From Magnolia sinica (taxonomy: Eukaryota > Streptophyta > Magnoliopsida > Magnoliales > Magnoliaceae), in contig NC_080588.1 of the NCBI RefSeq assembly GCF_029962835.1, positions 15,704,001-15,768,000 of the forward strand: a stretch of DNA of 64,000 nt, read 5' to 3'. The notes under the pieces were generated by a model. The model did no database searches, was not told where the DNA came from, and saw only the letters and a list, made by a program, of their open reading frames with translations. This document shows, piece by piece, positions 1 to 11,709 of this stretch. Numbering within the stretch: the stretch's first letter is position 1; each line of letters begins with the position of its first letter. A program made the position numbers and the translations under genes.

Positions 1-254
1 GGGTATCTTCACTCAGTCTACTACTTGAGCTATGGATCAGGGTGTAAGTCGAGTTGACTCGGTTGAGTTTCGAGTATAGTAATCGAGTTTGAGAACTATG
101 TCTTGAATTACAAGAGGGCTCTTTTTGGTTCTCTATCGATTTGGGTAGAGCATCTCACCGGTTGATAAAAGTTGAGGTACCTGAAGGTATTCTAAACTAT
201 AATATACTGCACAGCGACCCAATCTTGAAAATTTTAGTGGGGAAATATGTCAAT
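1..254. other. Flank left of the giant MULE
   Basis: No gene or recognisable element is visible here. The last nine bases (246-254, TATGTCAAT) form the left copy of the 9-bp target duplication of the large MULE that starts at 255. Confidence 0.5.
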
Positions 255-385
255 GAGATTTTTCCTACTGTACGAATCACTTATGAGCCACGCACCTTAC
301 TAAGTCCTCCCATAATTAACTTCCAAGAATACTCCCCTGCTGTACGGATGACTTTTCACAGGTCCAAAATGCCTCTTCTTTATCA
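255..385 (+). repeat. Left terminal inverted repeat of the MULE
   Basis: The repeat begins GAGATTTTT next to the 9-bp duplication at 246-254. It matches the reverse complement of the right end with scattered substitutions and a few small gaps. Similarity fades after about position 385. Confidence 0.8.
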
Positions 386-713
386 ATTTCACTCCATTCT
401 CTCCCTTACACCCAAATACACGTCCCAACTCATCTCTATCATCCCTATTCCTTCTTTTCACCCATTTTCTTCATTAAATCTCCATAGAATCTCCATCCTA
501 CTATCACATTACATCTTCCATGTTATATTCTACTCAAGGCTGCTTGCATTTTTTTTCTGAGAGGACGTGGATGCATTGATAAACGTGAAATCTTAAAGGC
601 TTTTCTCTGAAGAACGTGTTTCACATCAACACACTCTTATTCTTCTTCTCGAAAACGGATTTCACTAATACGGCGGCTGTGGGAGGTAAGGATGTTTAAA
701 ATCTGAAGAATTT
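386..713. other. Subterminal MULE sequence, no gene
   Basis: This is a pyrimidine-rich stretch between the left TIR and the first minisatellite. An open frame at 141-560 crosses the element boundary and has no recognisable domain, so I do not call it a gene. Confidence 0.5.
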
Positions 714-1370
714 ACTTAGAAGTTCGCGGTTAATTTCATACACTTCTAAGTCAATTTCACGCGGTTATCCAATGAAATTCAAGAAGTTCGCGGTCAATTT
801 GACGAATTTTCGTGGTAAATTTCACAAAGTTCCTAGTCAATTTACTGAATTTATCAGTCAATTTCATGCACCACTCGGTCAATTTCACGCATTTTATCGT
901 CAACTTCAAGAAGTGAACGGTCAATTTGATGATGTTTCGCGGTAAATGTAATGAATTTCTCGGTTAATTTCATGTACTTCTTAGTAAAATTCACACATTT
1001 ATCTATCATTTTCACTCAAATATGACCGACTTATCGGTCATTTCACTCAATTCGCGATCAATTTCACTCACTTTGCGATCAATTTTAATTAGTTTGCACT
1101 CAAGTTCACTCACTTCGCGGTCATTTTCAATCAGTTGGCGCTCAAGTTCAATCACTTCGCGGTCAATTTCACTCACTTCGAGGTCAATTACACTCACTTC
1201 GCGGTCATTTTCAATCAGTTTGTGCTCAATTTTACTCACTTCGCGGTCAATTTCAATTACTTCAAGACTGAGAAGTGAGTGAAATTCATCGCGAAGTGGG
1301 GAACCTGCCCTAGAAGTGAGAGAAAATGAACGCGAAGTGAGTGAAAATCATCGTGAACTGAGTGGAATAC
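714..1370. repeat. Left subterminal 21-bp minisatellite, with an orientation flip
   Basis: This is a degenerate array built on TTCGCGGTCAATTTCACTCA. It is loose from 714 to about 1010 and regular (21-bp period, about 11-12 units) from about 1020 to 1265. At about 1267 the orientation reverses (GAAGTGAGTGAAATTCATCG) and continues to about 1370. Read on the minus strand, 1239-1012 is open and codes for heptads of the IDREVSE type. Substitutions there are mostly conservative (V/L, I/L, R/K, D/E). The same family recurs at 6.4, 7.9, 12.3 and 21 kb. Confidence 0.85.
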
Positions 1371-1518
1371 ATCCTTGCAATTGAGAACTTCAAAAATTTG
1401 ACTGGTAAGTTGGTCATATTTGACCTAGTACAATGGTGGATTTCCTACTACTTGGTCAAATCCACCTTATACATGTGAATACTAAACGAGTTATATCATT
1501 GTATTTGTTTTAAGAAAA

Positions 1519-4500
1519 TGGCTTCGATAATCATCCTATGCTCATATGATGGAGAGTTAGTAAGCGAAAACAATTGATACGCGTACAAGGGTGGAAACTC
1601 GAAAATTACTGCTGTGAGCATCGAGACTCTATATGATGAGCTTCTATTTAAAATGTATAGGATTGCGAAGAGAACACCTGAGGATTATGATACTAAGTTG
1701 AAAGCATTGTAACCTTACTCAAACGAATCAGTCCTTCCGATTGTAATTGAAGACGACGAAGATGTGAGAATGTTTTTGGCAGCACAGTTGAAGCATCTGG
1801 ATCACTACATCCCTTTATTCATCGAGACAATGCAGTACGTTAATGAGGCAAACTTGAAGACCCAGTGGCTTACAGTGGTTTCGAACATGATGCCCCAGCA
1901 GTTGAAAGTTTGGGTGAGGAACATGGCTTGAAATATGAATATATGGCATCACCTTCACAGGTTCCTCTAAGCAATACTCCGGTACTCGAGCCGGCTCATA
2001 CATCAAACTTCATGACAAGTCAAGTGAGCGCGTCAGTTGACTTCAAGCTCAGAAGTGAATATACGGTATTACCTTCATGTACAATAGTAGATTTGCCCTC
2101 AACATCCAACACCAGAAATGTAAGTGGAAGCAACGTTTCATTGCCTGAGTATTCTCGAACATTGGACTTCATCATTGGTCATGCCATTGTGCCTTTTAAG
2201 GATGTTGGTTTCACCAATGCAGACCTGTCATTGTATTCATGTCCACTTGATGACTTGACTGATATAGTCGTTGGCCAAACTTTAAGGACAAGAGCCTGTG
2301 TAAGTATGTTTTGAGCCAATTTGCAATTCACAACAACTTTCAATACAGGGTCCTATATTCCACATCCAAGAAATTCACCGTGGCATGTATGGAAGATAAG
2401 TGTGAATGGAGGGTACACACATCTAGGGTGAATGATGCGAGGATATTCAAGATTAAGACTTACATGTCCATATATACATGTGGAATGTCATGGATGAAGA
2501 GTGATCATCGGCAAGCAAGCAGTAAGCTAGCCAGTGAACTAGTTGTCAATCGCATTGAGCAACGCCTGAGATTAAGGCCGAAGGACATTATATTCACAAT
2601 GCAAGAGAAGTACAATATTCTTATTAGCTATAAGAAGGCACGGCGTGGTAAAGAGATTGTAATCAATCACGTAATGGGGTCTTATGAAGACTCCTACAAA
2701 GAACTCCTGATGTACTTGCATGAGTTGAGGTGGGCGAACTCGGGGACAGTGACTGCCCTGCTTGTGAATCCACAGACGATGTCGTTCGAGAGATATTTTG
2801 TTGCACTCGAACAGTGTGTTAGAAGTTTTCAAACATCTCTATGAAGGGTCTTGGCCATTGACGGGACGTAAAAGGTAAGTACAAGGGTGTTCTGTTCATT
2901 GCTACGGCCTTGGATGGTGACAATCATATATTTTCCGTTGCTTTTGGCATCGGAGAATCAGATAACAACAACAGTTGGAACTCTAAGTGCTATGGTTGAA
3001 AGCCCCTTTATGTTGTCAAATTTGTGGTGCCAAAAACACTGCTTGTACTTTGTGAAATTGCATAAATGTAAATGTTCGAGACACAGTATAGATGAAGCAT
3101 GTATGGATGAAGCGAGTCTCAGTGTATGGATGTTGACTACATTAGTTAAGCACAATGCTCAACTCAAGATATGTCAAGCCACGTCATTGTCTTGCAAGAT
3201 CGACTTCGAAAGACAAAACATATTTACAAGTCAAGACTCGAGAATGTTCAACTGAATTTACAAGTTACAAGTCAAGATTCAAGATTGCATAATTGAAGCT
3301 TTTAAGGACAAGCTACATCAAGATTTCAAGTCTTACTTTCTTTAAAGGTTACATATCTTAAGGGTTCAATGTCCTTACTTTACTATTAAGGTATGTTTGA
3401 CCTTAGGTTGACCTTTAGAGTAGGTCATTTCGGATACATAATGCAAATTTTTTGTATTTGGAAATCTGGTTTGTTCTAAGACTAGTCCTGGACCTTGCTC
3501 AACTAGTCCTAGCACTAGTTTGACCTGTCTAAGAATTTCCTGGACCAGTCGTAAGTTTGTTGTAAAAATTTAGAATTTTTTGTTAAGCTTCGACTAGTCC
3601 TGGGGTCTGTTCGACCAGTCGTATGAATAATGTCGACTATTCCTTCAACCAGTCATGAACCTATGACTCAAACTACAGCGATGTATTTTGCTTGGCTTCG
3701 ACTAGTCGTGAGCAACCTAAGACCAGTCGAAGGTGTCCTTTGACCAATCGTAGACTACTTATAACCAGTTGTGAAACTGCCTTATCTTATCGCGCTCAAA
3801 TTTTCAAATATCCGTTGGTTCTAAGACCAGTCGTAGCAACTTATGGACCAGTCGAAGATGTGATTTGCTTACCTATAAATAGAGCATGAATCTCAAAATA
3901 TTTATCACTAGTCAAGCAATTTTAATCCGGCCTTCTGAGAGATAATTCTGTGCTCCATTTTAAGCTAAGTGTGCATATTTAATATTCTCTTTCTTTAGCT
4001 TTTTAAATTGATTTTGTTTCTTGTATTCCAATCTGATCTGAAAAGAGGAAGTGTTATTTTCCTTTTTCTGGAATCAAAATCAATTAAAGCTAGCCCATTT
4101 TGGTTTAATTTAAAATCTATTAGAACCTAGAACCATTATAAAGTGAGTATTGGACATTGAACTTTGACATTCGAACCTCTACTCCGACTTGGTTCTTCCG
4201 AGCTGCTACAAAGGAGAAATCCAGGTATTTTACATTATTGTAATTTACATTCTGTTTTTGGTTTCTTTTGAGATTAAGCTAGAAAAATCTCATTGTGTTT
4301 GGTTATCTGAGAAGAGCCAGAAAACTCAGAAAGTGTGGGTTTTTGGATTATGTAAGCTCAAGTTAAAAAGACACACTTGTGAAGGTTTTAGGTGAACCTG
4401 TGAAACCTATTTTGATAGTGAACACTAATATCCCCTGTGTGAGGATATTAGGAGTGGAGTAGCATTCTGTGTGGCTGTTGTTTAACAGTTGGTGAACACA

Positions 4501-5930
4501 CAGGCGAACCACTATAACTCCTTGTGTATTGTGATTTGAATGTTTGCTTAATTTCCTATCTTTTATCATTCAAGTTTTGAAATGTATGTGTGGATGTGAA
4601 TGTTGTAATTTTTATATTTCAAGCACAATGGGGAATGTTGTAATAATTTAGATTTAAATTCTTACAAATTTTTAATTCTTTGCTGTTTATTTATTCATCT
4701 TTAGTTTGAGTTTTTGATACAAAAAACGTTCTAGAAATAAGGTTGTCCTGTCATAAACCCTTAGTTTTTATGGTGTAAGGTTGTTCTTAGAACTGCATTT
4801 GTTTCAATCTCTCAATACTTGATTATATGATGCTACTTTTCATTTTAAGAATTGTGAATTGATTTATTTTATTTCTTATTTTCCACTGTTAAAAGTTTTA
4901 TTTGACATAGTCCTATTCATCCCTCCCCTCTAGGACATATAGCTTGGCCTTTTCAGGAACTGGTTCCTTACCTACCTCAACTGTTCGTTAGGGGATCTAC
5001 CTGGTCTTGTGATCATATTAGACTGGCATAAGGTTTAATGAAAGAAATTCCCCAGGTCTTCCAAGTAGCAATCCATGGCTACTACACCTACAATATATAC
5101 TGAAATTTGGTGGACATGTTCAAAGACAAGTCGTTAGAAATCTACTACTGGCAAGCTGTAAAGACTTGTAGAAGGGCTGAGTTTGAAAAGTTAATGCACA
5201 ATATCGAACTTGCTAACCCCCCGGTGTATGCATGACTGAGAGAAATAGGGTATGAAAAGTGGGCATCTTCACACTTTACAGGAAAAAGATTCAATTCGAT
5301 CACTACAAACATACCTGAGTGTGTTAATGCTCTATTCAAAGAAACACGAGAATATCTCGTGACTATGCCGATAGAGACGGTTAGAATTAAAATTTAAGAG
5401 ATGTGCTATAAGAGAAGAGAATCAACATCATCATTTATTGGATAGTTGACACTGTGTGCCGAGAAACAATTAAAGGATCTCATACTGAAAGCATGAGATA
5501 TTCATACTCATGCAATTTCTCAGGATGAATACTATGTTGTGGGAGACTACAATGATACTGTCAAGCTTAGTGCGCTTTCCTATACATGTCGCGAGTTTGA
5601 AGTAAAGGGATTCCCTTGGTTTCATGTTCTTTTAGCCTGTATAAATTATAATCTTCCTCATTATTCGTACTGCTCCCCGTTGTACACGACGAGGAATTAC
5701 CAAATCACGTATGAAGATTCCGTGTACCCAGTACGGGACAAGAGCCAATAGAAAATTTCTACTGGATTCAAAGAGTATTGTGCGAGTATCAAGCCCTCGC
5801 AATAGAGAAGGTCAGCTGGAAGACCGAAGAAGGCATGGATCCTTTCCCATAGAGAGGAACGAAAAACAGTAAAGTGCGAACGTTGTAAACAAACAAGGCA
5901 TAATCGCCGGAGTTGTAAATTTCCAATATC
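1519..5930 (+). pseudogene. MuDR/MULE transposase remnant, split by a solo LTR
   Basis: Recognisable parts follow the usual MuDR order. The N-terminal region (1519-1710) has 'CSYDGELVSENN' and 'YKGGNSK'. A MuDR DNA-binding domain (about 2270-2490) has 'FTVACMEDKCEWRV'. The DDE core starts with 'LAIDGT' (first Asp codon 2860-2862) and continues after a frameshift near 2869 as 'GVLFIATALDGDN'. Past the inserted solo LTR (2982-4955), it resumes as 'LVIILDWHK', 'EFEKLMHNIELANPP' and 'KWASSHFTGKRFN'. A SWIM-type motif lies at about 5580-5700 ('YTCREFEVKGFPWFHVLLAC'), and a C-terminal CCHC-like knuckle at about 5873-5925 ('CERCKQTRHNRRSC'). In-frame stops at several places, at least one frameshift and the LTR insertion make it inactive. 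Family: Mutator transposases, which cut and paste elements by their TIRs. Domain order is clear; exon borders were not resolved. Confidence 0.88.
2982..4955 (+). mobile_element. Solo LTR, probably Ty1/copia (SIRE/Maximus-like)
   Basis: The target duplication GGAAC lies at 2977-2981 and 4956-4960. The transposase reading frame continues across it ('NNNSWN' then 'NWFL'). The element ends CTTTTCA, after a pyrimidine-rich 'CCCTCCCCTCTAGGACAT' block of the kind seen near the 3' end of SIRE-type copia LTRs. It starts TC instead of the expected TG, probably by mutation. Between about 3470 and 3860 it holds degenerate direct repeats around GACTAGTCCTGG and GACCAGTCGTAG. No internal retrotransposon domains are present, so LTR-LTR recombination is inferred. 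Confidence 0.75.
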
Positions 5931-6056
5931 TCCGGAATAATGTAATTTGTAATGCAGTTTTTGTAATATGACTGTAAATGTTATAAATTGAATACATTTG
6001 TTGCTTTCTTTGAAATTACAAATTTTTTACCAATATGATTTGGACTTTGAATAAAT
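5931..6056. other. 3' flank of the MULE transposase
   Basis: A short AT-rich stretch, probably the 3' untranslated part of the transposase gene. No other feature is visible. Confidence 0.4.
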
Positions 6057-6330
6057 AGTAATGATTGGCGAGATACTTTCTGAAAATCCATGTCCTAGAG
6101 GGATTTCAGGAACCTACTACTATTAGGCTTATAATTCGATTTTTGAAAAATAGATTTGGGTGGTGTGAGTAGGATTGCATTGAAATCAGTTCTAGTAATG
6201 ATTGGCGAGATACTTTCTGAAAATCCATGTCCTAGAGGGATTTCAGGAACCTACTACTATTAGGCTTATAATTCGATTTTTGAAAAATAGATTTGGGTGG
6301 TGTGAGTAGGATTGCATTGAAATCAGTTCT
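6057..6330. repeat. Tandem duplication, 137 bp x 2, apparently identical
   Basis: Units at 6057-6193 and 6194-6330 read the same base for base by eye. This implies a recent duplication inside an otherwise decayed element. A third, diverged copy lies at about 7457-7593 as part of the larger 6.04-7.89 kb duplication. Confidence 0.88.
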
Positions 6331-6424
6331 AATAAATTTGAAATTCTTATCCGATATCCTTCTCGGCGTAACCCGCTTATGTCACAAGTTCAAGTTCTTC
6401 ACTAAGCCCACTTTCAATCAATAA

Positions 6425-6870
6425 GACATTCACTTCATGGTGAATTCCCTTCACTTCGCGGTTAATTCCATTCATTTCGCGGTCAATTCCCTTCACTTCA
6501 TGGTGAATTCCATTCATTTCGCAGTCAATTCCATTCACTTCGCGGTGAATTCCCTTCACTTCGCGGTGAATTCCATTCATTTCACAATCAATTCCATTCA
6601 CTTCATTCACTTTGCGGTGAATTCCATTCATTTCGCGGTAAATTCCCTTCACTTCGCGGTCAATTCGATTCACTTCATGGTCAATTCCATGCATTTTGGG
6701 GTCAATTCCATTCACTTCGCGGTCAATTCCATTCACTTCGCGGTCAATTCTCTTCACTTTGTGGTCAATTCCATGCATTTTGCAGTCAATTTCATTCAAT
6801 TCCATTCACCTCGCGATGAATTCCCTTCACTTCGCGGTGAATTCCATTCACTTCGCGGTCAATTCAGTCA
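6425..6870. repeat. 21-bp minisatellite array 2
   Basis: About 21 units of TTCGCGGTCAATTCCATTCAC in plus orientation. On the minus strand 6805-6377 is one open frame of 142 codons reading heptads such as NGIDREV and KGIHREV. Confidence 0.9.
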
Positions 6871-6893
6871 CTTTGCATGTTCTTTATCAATAT

Positions 6894-6940
6894 GTTTTGG
6901 CATAGCTTATCCTCCACAAAATGATAAGCTATGCCAAAAC
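6894..6940. repeat. Perfect 18-bp stem hairpin
   Basis: GTTTTGGCATAGCTTATC (6894-6911) is followed by an 11-nt spacer and its exact reverse complement (6923-6940). It lies directly after minisatellite array 2. It may be the scar of a small inverted-repeat element; its function is unknown. Confidence 0.85.
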
Positions 6941-7904
6941 AGATCTCAACAAGGGAGTGAATGGAATTGTCCTGAAAATGGATGTTCTAGCCAATGGTCC
7001 AGATTCAACAGTAAAAACCCATCAACTATTTGGATAAGGTTTTTCAGCTGGAGGAAGTCCTAGGACATGACCGATCTGCAATGGTACCAATCCAGGCAAT
7101 GAGCTCGGTGATTTTCACTCCATATTGTGCACCCACATTCTGTTAAATACATTCCAAACATGACACAAGTTCAACTATCTTTCTCGGCATAGCTCGATTC
7201 ATCATCATCAAAATATAAGACTCATGCATTTTAGGTAACCCAAAAAGTTTTTCCATAAGGCGAATTTCATTCGACAAGACATTCAGTACATAAGTTGCAA
7301 AGAAATATGGAAAATGCATGAGGATGCTAACTAATACATGTAGACATATGAAGTGAGGGAGTCCATATCTACGACAACTCCCTGCTGTGACATCGAGTCC
7401 GATGAGGGAGGGGGCGCTCCCTCCTTCTGCACACAACACAACACCGCCTTTGAATAAATAGTAATGATTGACAAGATACTTTCTGAAAATCCATGTCCTA
7501 GAGGGTTTCAGGAACCTGTTATTATTAGGCTCGTAATCCGAGTTTTGAAAATTAGATTTAGGTGGTGTGAGTAGGATTGCATTGAAATTAGTTCTAATAA
7601 ATTTTAAATTCTTCTCTGATATCCTTCTCGACATAACCTGATTTATGTCACAAGTTCAAGTTCTTCACTAGCACCAATTTCATTCAATAAGACATTCAAT
7701 ACATAAGTTGAAAAGAAACATGAAAAGTGCAAGTTGCTTACAAAAGAGAATACTACATCCAAGCTAATACATGCAAACATAGCAGAGTCTATCATTCAAA
7801 TAGTAGGCCCCGAGTCTATGTCCATCACAACTCCCTTCCATTCGAGGGAGGGGGCGCTCCCTCCTTTTGCACACAATAAAACACCGCCTTTATTGTGCGT
7901 GGTC

Positions 7905-8642
7905 AATTATGTTCACCTCATCTACTTCACAGTGAATTTCCTTCACTTCGCAGTGACATCCATTCAATTCATCTACTTCACGGTGAATTTCCTTAACTTC
8001 GCGGTTAATTTCCTTCACTTCGCGGTGAATTTCCTTCACTTCTCGGTTAATTCCATTCACTTTATTCACTTCGCGGTGAATTCCATTCATTTCGCGGTCA
8101 ATTCCATTCACTTCGCGGTGAATTCCCTTCACTTCGTGGTGAATTCCATTCATTTCACGGTCAATTCCATTCACTTCGTGGTGAATTTCATTCACTTCGT
8201 GGTCAATTTTCTTTACTTCGCAGTGAATTTCCTTTACTTCGCGGTCAATTCCATTCACTTTATTCACTTCGTGGTGAATTCTATTCATTTCGCGGTCAAT
8301 TCCATTCACTTTGCAGTGAATTACCTTCACTTCGCGGTGAATTCCATTCATTTTGCAGTCAATTCCATTCACTTCATTCACTTCGCGGTCAATTTCCTTT
8401 ACTTCGCGGTCAATTTCCTTCACTTCACGGTGAATTTCCTTCACTTCATGGTCAATTCCATTCACTTCATGGTGAATTTCCTTCACTTCACGGTCAATTT
8501 CCTTCACTTTGTGTCAATTTCCTTCACTTTGCGTCAATTTCCTTCACTTCGCGATGAATTTCCTTCACTTCGCGATGAATTCCATTCAATTCATCTAGTT
8601 CACGGTGAACTTCATTCACTTCGCGGTCAATTTCATTCACTT
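7905..8642. repeat. 21-bp minisatellite array 3 (left foldback arm)
   Basis: About 35 units of the TTCGCGGTGAATTCCATTCA type, plus orientation. Occasional short extra segments (such as CATTCATT) change phase in multiples of three. The minus strand is open from 8507 to 7890 (205 codons) with heptads such as EIHREVK and GIDREMN. Confidence 0.9.
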
Positions 8643-8850
8643 CATAGCACTAAAAACAACTTAAATCATATGAAGAGTTCTACAGTGAGGAAATTTGATA
8701 AACTGAAAATGGCCCGAATCATAATATGGATTTGGATCACTACGAGCCAATTACATGAATGGATTGGATGAATTGAAATGATCCATGCATATTAAAAGTT
8801 CGGGACAATGAAAATTGGCCGCATCATATGAATGTTTAGAGTTATCAACA
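8643..8850 (+). repeat. Inverted repeat, inner part of left foldback arm
   Basis: The reverse complement of 8680-8850 matches 12053-12223 at roughly nine bases in ten by eye. 8643-8680 matches 12224-12245 less well, with an indel. From 8851 to about 9185 I see no gene or repeat. Confidence 0.82.
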
Positions 8851-9187
8851 TATATGACAGACAAGGTACCATCATTAGCAGAAAGAAGGGTGATTAGATA
8901 TCATTATTCATTCACCAAAGTCTAACCAAAATGACTACCCCAAGTTTAGGTAATATAATCATCATCCAACAAAAGAAGAAGAAGCCCTTTAAGGGCATAC
9001 AATATCCCAAAAAACTTCTTTAACAACAATTTTCAACAAAGGAACACTTTAATCTGATGTGAATAGGAGTTAAGTTGATCATATTTGCTTGCTTATCCAA
9101 AAAGATAACTAATACACAAGCTAGTGTCCCTATCTCTCTATCTAGGAATTAGGTTGGGCTGAACGACCGGCTCTGTGTGGCACGGTG

Positions 9188-10408
9188 TCATCTCGTCTGC
9201 ATGTGATAGTCAATATCAGGTCCTGCAACGCTTTCTCCACTCGCTCGAGTCCTCTTTGGGTCACTCCTATATCTGCTTAATCTGCGACAACCATTCATCT
9301 TGCTACCGAAGTTGATGTATAATCGAGGCGCGACGCTCTTGGTGGCAAGCATGATGACGGGTATGTGGGATTGGCGAGAATAGAGCGTCAATAGGTTGTT
9401 GCCTCTCATCTACAGTCTCTCCTGCCTCGATGTCCATTGCTTCAATCTCAGCTCCTTCAGCTTCAGTTTTACTCATAGTATCATCATGATGACGTGCGGA
9501 AGAGGAAGCTGGTGTGTCCAGCGGAGCCATTCTTTTGATATTTAATTTGGTAAATTTGTGAGGCTATCGAGGACGGTCGGTGGTGGGAAACAATCCCACA
9601 TGTCGGGACAAAAGACAGATAAGATAAGGGAATGGAATGTAGGTATCTCTAGTCCCTTGGATTGCTACGGCCAACTGATGCAACATGAGAGTAGGCAAAC
9701 ATAGTTCCACTCCTTGACTGACAGCATAAAGAATTTCCAACATGAATGGGGTAAGATCAGACTTGTTGGTGCCCTGAGGATAGACGTTTGTAACAAAAAT
9801 TTCGTGAAGAATGCGGAATTGTGGAGACATGTGGGTGCCACGTAAGGAATTACCCTCATGCCAAGGAATGTCTTTCCCATAGCAGAGATGTTTAGTAATT
9901 TTTGAACGAACTTCAAGTGAGTTGAAGTCATACTCTGCAAAGCCTTGGGATTTTGTGGGAATTCCAATGTATTGACTGATAATGGCAGGAGTGATGTGAG
10001 TAGTGGTTTGCCCAATGGTGACATCTATGGTTGGGGGGTCAGATACTGGTGAATGACAGTAGGCTAAAAACCTATATATTTGTTCATTTTGTGTCACTCC
10101 ACCAAAGCTAAGCATACGTGACCACTGAATGGCCTCAAGCACTAGTTCAATCCCATATGGAGCTAGACAGGACCTATCAATTTGTCTTTCATACACCATC
10201 TTCCTTGCTTTAAACTTTTTATATAAAGCCTCAGGAGGTGGTGGCATAATAGGGATTTGAACTTCGGAGGCCAGATCGTTTCTTCATGATGGAGAGTCTT
10301 TTGGGTTGGTGGTTGAGTTGGTTTTCTTCTAGCAATTGTTTTGGACTGTTTTGCCTTGGGATTGGAAGATTCTCCCTGATGAACAGATTTACTCTTGTCT
10401 TTTCCCAT
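9188..10408 (-). pseudogene. Retrotransposon ORF1-like fragment (plant transposon protein, Athila-type)
   Basis: The minus strand codes for a basic N-terminus starting at 10408 ('MGKDKSKSVHQGESS'). It then shifts frame into a 227-codon stretch (10247-9564) with 'KFKARKMVYERQIDRS', 'ITPAIISQYIGIPT', 'DLTPFMLEILYAVSQG' and 'YIPFPYLICLLSRHVG'. This order resembles the 'putative plant transposon protein' domain found in the ORF1/gag region of Athila-like elements and related cargo. A further open piece (9530-9303) may be the C-terminus. No reverse transcriptase, integrase or LTR accompanies it, so it looks like captured cargo of the foldback structure. Family assignment is by eye; the frameshift suggests it is non-functional. 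Confidence 0.55.
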
Positions 10409-10755
10409 TTAGAGGAAAACTTAGATGATATTCTTAAAGAAATAAAAGGAAAATCTAGGGATTGGAGACAAGGACACCAAAAAAAGATAGACAAGGAAAT
10501 TTCAAAAGGTAGGGTTTTGATTGAACAACAAAAACTGATTTACCAACCTTAAATGATTAGGAAAATGGCTCAAATGCACGTCCACTAGCCTCTGGGAGTC
10601 AACGAGTCGTAGAGAAAGAAGGAAGTGGAGTGAATGAAGTGAAGTGTTTGCGCCTGTGTTATATATAGACGCGACTCTTCGATAGTATCGAAGTATGTTC
10701 GATAATATCGAAGGGAGTCCAGGGGTCGGTAAAATAAATTTTAATTGTTTTTCAA
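10409..10755. other. Upstream of the ORF1-like fragment
   Basis: No coding potential is recognised. From about 10675 the sequence takes on the TCGAT-rich character of the tandem repeat that follows. Confidence 0.4.
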
Positions 10756-11709
10756 TCGAGTACACTTCGATGACATCGATGTGCCCTTCGATTCATCGAG
10801 GGACACTCGATACCATCGAGATTTCCTTTTAAATGAACACAAGGTTGCTGGACAGTTTTGTCACCTTTTCGAGTATATCGAATATTCTTTGATGAATCGA
10901 AGAAAGTGATATCGAATAGGCTTCAATTGATCGTGAAATTCAGTGAATTTCCTTGAAGAAGTTGCTGGACAAAACTGGTCAAGTTATGATTATATCGAAT
11001 AGGCTTCGATGTTATCGATAACTTACCCTCAATAACATCGAGTAGTGATCGATGTCATCGTGGACACCTTGAAAATTTTTGCTTTCATTTAGAAGAAATT
11101 CAAGGTCCATGTAATCGAGTATACTTCGATGACGTCGATGTGCCCTTCGATTCATCGAGGGACAATCGATACCATCGAGAATTCCTTTTAAATGAACACA
11201 AGGTCGCTGGACAGTTTTGTCACCTTTTCGAGTATATCGAAGATTCTTCGACGTATCAAAGAAAGTGATATTGAATAGGCTTCGATTGATCGTGAAATTC
11301 AGTGAATTTCCTTGAAGAAGTTGTTGGACAAAACTGGTTAAGTTACGATTATATTGAATAGGCTTCGATGTTATCAATAACTTACCGTCGATAACATCGA
11401 GTAGTGTTCGATGTCATCGAAGAGCCCTTGAAAATTTTCGCTTTCGTTTAGAAGAAATTCACAGTCCATGTAATCGAGTATACTTCTATGACATCGATGA
11501 GCCATTCGATTCATCGAGGGACATTAGATACCATCGAGAATTCCTTTTACACGAACACATGGTCACTAGACAGTTTTATCACCTTTTCGAGTATGTCAAA
11601 TATCCTTCAATGTATCGAAGAAACTGATATAAAAAATGCTTGGATGTTATCGATAACTAACCCTCGATAACGTCGAGTAGTGTTCAATGTCATCGAGGAG
11701 CCCTTGAAA
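10756..11709. repeat. 359-bp tandem repeat, about 2.6 copies
   Basis: The junction TCGAG recurs at 10756, 11115 and 11474, giving an exact 359-bp period. The third copy has an internal deletion and ends near 11709. Each unit is filled with short ATCGA/TCGAT palindromic motifs, such as TTCGATGACATCGATG. It contains no convincing gene. Confidence 0.88.

Larger units (their letters stand above)
6040..7890. repeat. Larger segmental duplication (about 0.4-0.45 kb block)
   Basis: The block at 7445-7890 repeats sequence found in two pieces, 6040-6425 and 7262-7437. Shared marks include 'CACAAGTTCAAGTTCTTCACTA', the 'AATAAGACATTCA' stretch and a GC-rich GAGGGAGGGGGCGCTCCCTC palindrome (near 7402 and 7848). 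In the first copy the two halves are separated by a minisatellite and about 400 bp of other DNA (6.43-7.26 kb). The interval 6941-7260 has no recognisable gene. Confidence 0.7.

Noticed and set aside
714-1370. Possible CRISPR-like array
   Set aside because: The units are adjacent degenerate 21-mers without spacers of unique sequence, and the genome is a plant.
7143-7634. 163-codon minus-strand frame
   Set aside because: It crosses the junction of a segmental duplication and a GC-rich palindrome, and no domain is visible.
6437-8771. Plus-strand open frames across arrays 2 and 3 (208 and 345 codons)
   Set aside because: Same reason: automatic translations of a stop-free 21-bp repeat that run on into unrelated sequence.
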